Positions 61,682-64,000 of a stretch of DNA of 64,000 nt are shown here, one piece after another. Each line of letters opens with the position of its first letter. The first letter of the stretch is position 1. The stretch covers positions 1,426,001 through 1,490,000 of the forward strand of contig NC_014933.1 of NCBI RefSeq assembly GCF_000186225.1. The letters are read 5' to 3'. The notes under the pieces were generated by a model. The model searched no databases. It saw only the letters and a program-made list of their open reading frames with translations, and had not been told where the DNA came from. The DNA comes from Bacteroides helcogenes P 36-108. GTDB taxonomy: Bacteria > Bacteroidota > Bacteroidia > Bacteroidales > Bacteroidaceae. The position numbers and the translations under genes are program-made.

Positions 61682-62458
61682 TTAGTTATGGTTACTTGGT
61701 TGAACGGCTCCTGCTTTCTGAAGTTTGGCAAACTCCGCTTTGGCTTTATTCAATTGTTTCATAAAAGCGTCATTAGCGTGAAGACGGGCAACAACCGCAC
61801 TGGAAACAATTCTTGCTGCATCCACATCACTTTGGAAGTGGTATCCGCAGATTACCCTGCTTTGTCCCATCTCAAAGCCTCTCTTTAGAATTTCATTTTG
61901 TCTGTCCGGATTGATCTCTGACAGTACAAGTGCGGTAGCCCAACCAATAGCAGTATGTCCTGAAGGATATGAACCGTTGGTTGAAAGTTCCTTTTGTTGT
62001 TCAGGATTGCAGGTCATCTCATTGAAGAAGCTGAAAGGGCGAACACGCATGTAGTGGTTCTTTGCGTCGCGGGTAGCCAAGTCACCTGCATCTTCTCTCA
62101 TATTAATAATGAGTTTATGAATCTCAGGAGTTTTTTCTTTAGATATCTCGATTCCGAATGCTTCAGAGAAAGCTAAAGGTACACCATTGCCATCTACGCG
62201 GGCGTCTTGTGCGGCTTGATCTCCTCTTGGAGTATCTCTTTGTAGTTTTCCCCAGTCATAACGTTCCTTGTCGTATAAGAAAAGGATAGTTCCGGCTTCG
62301 GGAGGAGGAGGCAATAAATCTAAACTGTTAGCTACTTCTGACTCTTCAAGGAAGTATAAATCAGGATTGGTTCTTGTGTCTTTAATCTTTTTTTCTTGTG
62401 CAAATACATTGAATGAAAGGACACAACACAATAGAAGTAAGGTAAATTTTGTTTTCAT
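61682..62458 (-). CDS. Class A non-specific acid phosphatase (PAP2 superfamily)
   Basis: This 258-residue secreted phosphatase has a signal peptide ending FAQ. The PAP2 catalytic motifs are complete: KNHYMRVRP (KxxxxxxRP), GSYPSGHTA (PSGH) and SRVICGYHFQSD (SRxxxxxHxxxD). The length and the N-terminal region LPPPPEAGT fit the class A bacterial acid phosphatases (PhoN/PhoC type), which release phosphate from many organic monoesters in the periplasm. The porin O/P gene follows on the same transcript. The long leader contains a CGAGC/GCTCG hairpin. Confidence 0.93.
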   Translation of the reverse strand: MKTKFTLLLLCCVLSFNVFAQEKKIKDTRTNPDLYFLEESEVANSLDLLPPPPEAGTILFLYDKERYDWGKLQRDTPRGDQAAQDARVDGNGVPLAFSEAFGIEISKEKTPEIHKLIINMREDAGDLATRDAKNHYMRVRPFSFFNEMTCNPEQQKELSTNGSYPSGHTAIGWATALVLSEINPDRQNEILKRGFEMGQSRVICGYHFQSDVDAARIVSSAVVARLHANDAFMKQLNKAKAEFAKLQKAGAVQPSNHN

Positions 62459-62529
62459 GATAAAGGATGTTTTAAACGGTTATTACTAAAAAGGTTTATA
62501 GGTTTTTCGAAAAACGTTTTTATCATACT

Positions 62530-62559
62530 CGAGCTGTCGGACTCTTGCCGGGTGGCTCG
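62530..62559 (-). promoter_or_regulatory. Hairpin in the leader of the phosphatase/porin operon
   Basis: In the minus transcript CGAGC (62559-62555) pairs with GCTCG (62534-62530), enclosing CCGG and GTCCG elements that could extend the structure. It lies between the -7 element at 62573-62580 and the ATG at 62458, in a leader of about 110 bases. No known riboswitch class is recognised. Confidence 0.35.
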
Positions 62560-62572
62560 TGTTTGATGGGAG

Positions 62573-62580
62573 CAAAAGTA
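62573..62580 (-). promoter_or_regulatory. Bacteroides -7 element for the phosphatase/porin operon
   Basis: The minus strand reads TACTTTTG, matching TAnnTTTG, about 115 bp upstream of the phosphatase start. Confidence 0.5.
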
Positions 62581-62653
62581 ACGTTCGTGATTATCCTATA
62601 AATACTTTTTCAATCCTTTCGTATGACAAGATTGTCCTAGTAGAAAAAAGGAT

Positions 62654-62693
62654 GAAAAAAACATTGGAAAGACGGATGAAAATCTTTCCAATG
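62654..62693 (-). terminator. Intrinsic terminator of the edge regulator gene
   Basis: On the minus strand CATTGGAAAG pairs with CTTTCCAATG (10 bp, perfect) around a 12-base loop and is followed directly by a T run. It lies 31 bp after the stop at 62724. Confidence 0.85.
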
Positions 62694-62723
62694 CTACTCT
62701 TTTAGTAATATAAATATGAAGTT

Positions 62724-64000
62724 TTATTTTTTTCTTGTGCTTACGCGTTCGTAGAGCAGGCGGATAATGTTGTAATCAGGTTCATTTTCTGGGTAGAGTT
62801 GTTCTATTTCTTTCCGGACATTATATTTATGGCGGGTTACTGTTGCTTGATCTACATCTAATACTCTTGAGATGATGTTAGCGTCGATATCCTCTATAAA
62901 TAGTAGTATGGTGATGAAGTAGCGTTCTTTGCCTCTGCGCTTCATAAAGGATAGTTTGCCTAATTCCGGATGCTTGTCGGCAAAGTCGAGGCAGATTTGT
63001 TTCAGTTCACGGCGCATGTCTTCTTCGGCTTCGGTTTTTCTGATTCCCAGGGTGTCGAAGAATAGTTTTGCTTGCTTGTCGATGGCTTGAATGTCTTTCT
63101 CTATCTCGTCCAAATTGTCTGTGGGATCATCCAAAATTATCCTTTTTTCATCCAAGTTGGCTTCCGATGGGCTCTGGGAGATTTGTTTCTTTCTTTTCAA
63201 AAGGAAGAAGATGGCAATGGATATTATGAGGGCTATGGCTGAAATGAGGAGGTAGATAGTATAGGAGTACTTCTCTTTTGCTATGGAAATGGGGGTTAGT
63301 TCGGCTTTGCCATCGAAAAGGAACAGGCCTGACTTGCATCCTACTACAGCTTTACGTCCGTTGACGGCGATGCAAGACTTGCTGAAAGCTAAATCATTGA
63401 ACAAAGGTGTGGGGACTTCGGGGCTGTCCGGACCTTGGAAGCTCAAACCATAGTAATAAAGGATAAAGAAGCCTTCGTTGGGATTCTTTTCGAGTACACC
63501 GGCGATGTCCTTTACATGTCTGATTGGGAGAAGTTCGGAGTTTGCTTCGTTGACGATGCCCAACGAGGTATTCAGATAGATATTTTTGCCGTTGGCTATT
63601 AGGCCGTAGGTACTTTCGTAATCTGACAAATCACGTATCTGCTGGAAGGGGGCTTGTTCTTTCTTTAGAGGTTTTCCATACAATCCTTTGTTTAGGGTAG
63701 CAACGTAGATGCTGTCTCCGTTCTCGCAAATTCCGGTGATATAAGCATCGATGGTGTCTTTGGGGGCTTGGTTGGGAACGATGGGGATGGGGGTGACGAT
63801 GCGCTTCGCTTTATCATCTACGATGCCGAGGTACCTTCTTGTTCCGATATAAAGACGTTGTTCTGCCGGGGAATAGTATAGGGTGGTGATATTATTCTGA
63901 CCTTTGGAATTGCTGAACTGCAAAATAATCTCTGCCTTGTTGTTCTTTATTTTATAGAGTTTCTTTCGGGTTGCCAGAAAGAAAGTATTCTTGTCGGTCT
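62724..64000 (-). CDS. Membrane-bound transcriptional regulator with propeller-type sensor (5' truncated)
   Basis: The frame stays open to the end of the window, so the true start lies outside; at least 425 residues are present. The visible N-terminal part is a set of beta-propeller-like blades (LYIGTRRYLGIVDD, IYVATLNKGLYG, GLIANGKNIYLNTSLG, KSGLFLFDG) like the periplasmic sensors of Bacteroides hybrid regulators. One membrane segment follows (YTIYLLISAIALIISIAIFF), then a cytoplasmic coiled region and a C-terminal helix-turn-helix around VLDVDQATVTRHKYNVRKEI. No kinase or receiver domain is seen, so signal may pass directly to DNA binding. The target is unknown; the phosphatase/porin operon is a neighbour. 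Confidence 0.8.
   Translation of the reverse strand, partial: TDKNTFFLATRKKLYKIKNNKAEIILQFSNSKGQNNITTLYYSPAEQRLYIGTRRYLGIVDDKAKRIVTPIPIVPNQAPKDTIDAYITGICENGDSIYVATLNKGLYGKPLKKEQAPFQQIRDLSDYESTYGLIANGKNIYLNTSLGIVNEANSELLPIRHVKDIAGVLEKNPNEGFFILYYYGLSFQGPDSPEVPTPLFNDLAFSKSCIAVNGRKAVVGCKSGLFLFDGKAELTPISIAKEKYSYTIYLLISAIALIISIAIFFLLKRKKQISQSPSEANLDEKRIILDDPTDNLDEIEKDIQAIDKQAKLFFDTLGIRKTEAEEDMRRELKQICLDFADKHPELGKLSFMKRRGKERYFITILLFIEDIDANIISRVLDVDQATVTRHKYNVRKEIEQLYPENEPDYNIIRLLYERVSTRKK

Noticed and set aside
1-64000. CRISPR arrays, tRNA or rRNA genes, insertion sequences, prophage or conjugative element genes
   Set aside because: I looked for spaced direct repeats, tRNA-like cloverleaf arms, transposase and integrase motifs on both strands and saw none. 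The 33-bp-period repeats at 20457-20542 have only three units and sit on a promoter.

Overview
The window looks like chromosome of a gut Bacteroides (family Bacteroidaceae). The evidence is the recurrent Bacteroides-type promoter core (TAnnTTTG at -7), fimbrillin-like lipoproteins, a lipoprotein TamL beside a TamB-like protein, GldH, porin O/P, and an intact mreBCD-mrdA-rodA operon behind purH. I cannot name the species. I saw no rRNA, tRNA, insertion sequence, integrase or CRISPR array.

Layout. 1-7.2 kb: a sigma54-type response regulator is divergent from an operon of lipoprotein cyclophilin, M16 protease, MATE exporter and hybrid histidine kinase. 7.5-15.6 kb: TamB-like and TamL (outer-membrane assembly), then a sugar nucleotidyltransferase. 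15.7-20.3 kb (minus): an operon of HPr-kinase-like protein, S24/S26-type peptidase, PqqD-like protein, NTP_transf_5-type nucleotidyltransferase and ABC exporter, which resembles a peptide-tailoring and export cassette. 20.4-25.7 kb: an AAA ATPase/DUF4143 gene behind three 33-bp-spaced palindromes, then (minus) a small precursor-like protein and a large fimbrillin-like/beta-helix lipoprotein behind a long leader with an apparent attenuator. 26-37.6 kb: ABC-F ATPase, M13 peptidase, purH and the cell-shape operon.

37.6-47.7 kb: gldH, ricT-like and holB (minus), metF (minus), a fimbrillin/FISUMP lipoprotein (minus), then metA, an RlhA-like U32 protein and a zinc-ribbon membrane lipoprotein (plus). 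47.8-55 kb (minus): a TonB-dependent receptor, an atypical LuxR-type regulator with a His-rich linker, an FAD oxidoreductase carrying an in-frame palindromic insertion, radA and ansA. 55.2-60.4 kb: a threonine operon (thrA, a phosphoglycerate-mutase-like putative homoserine kinase, thrC) preceded by a Thr-containing leader peptide. 60.5-64 kb (minus): porin O/P, a class A acid phosphatase, and a membrane-anchored regulator cut by the window edge.

Most of the window is core housekeeping. The points most worth attention are (i) the five-gene cassette at 15.7-20.3 kb together with the small protein at 25.2 kb, (ii) the operator array in front of the AAA ATPase gene, (iii) the mutually exclusive hairpins in the leader of the small-protein/fimbrillin operon, and (iv) two cases of repeat DNA inside coding sequence (heptad minisatellite in the ABC ATPase, nested palindrome in the oxidoreductase).
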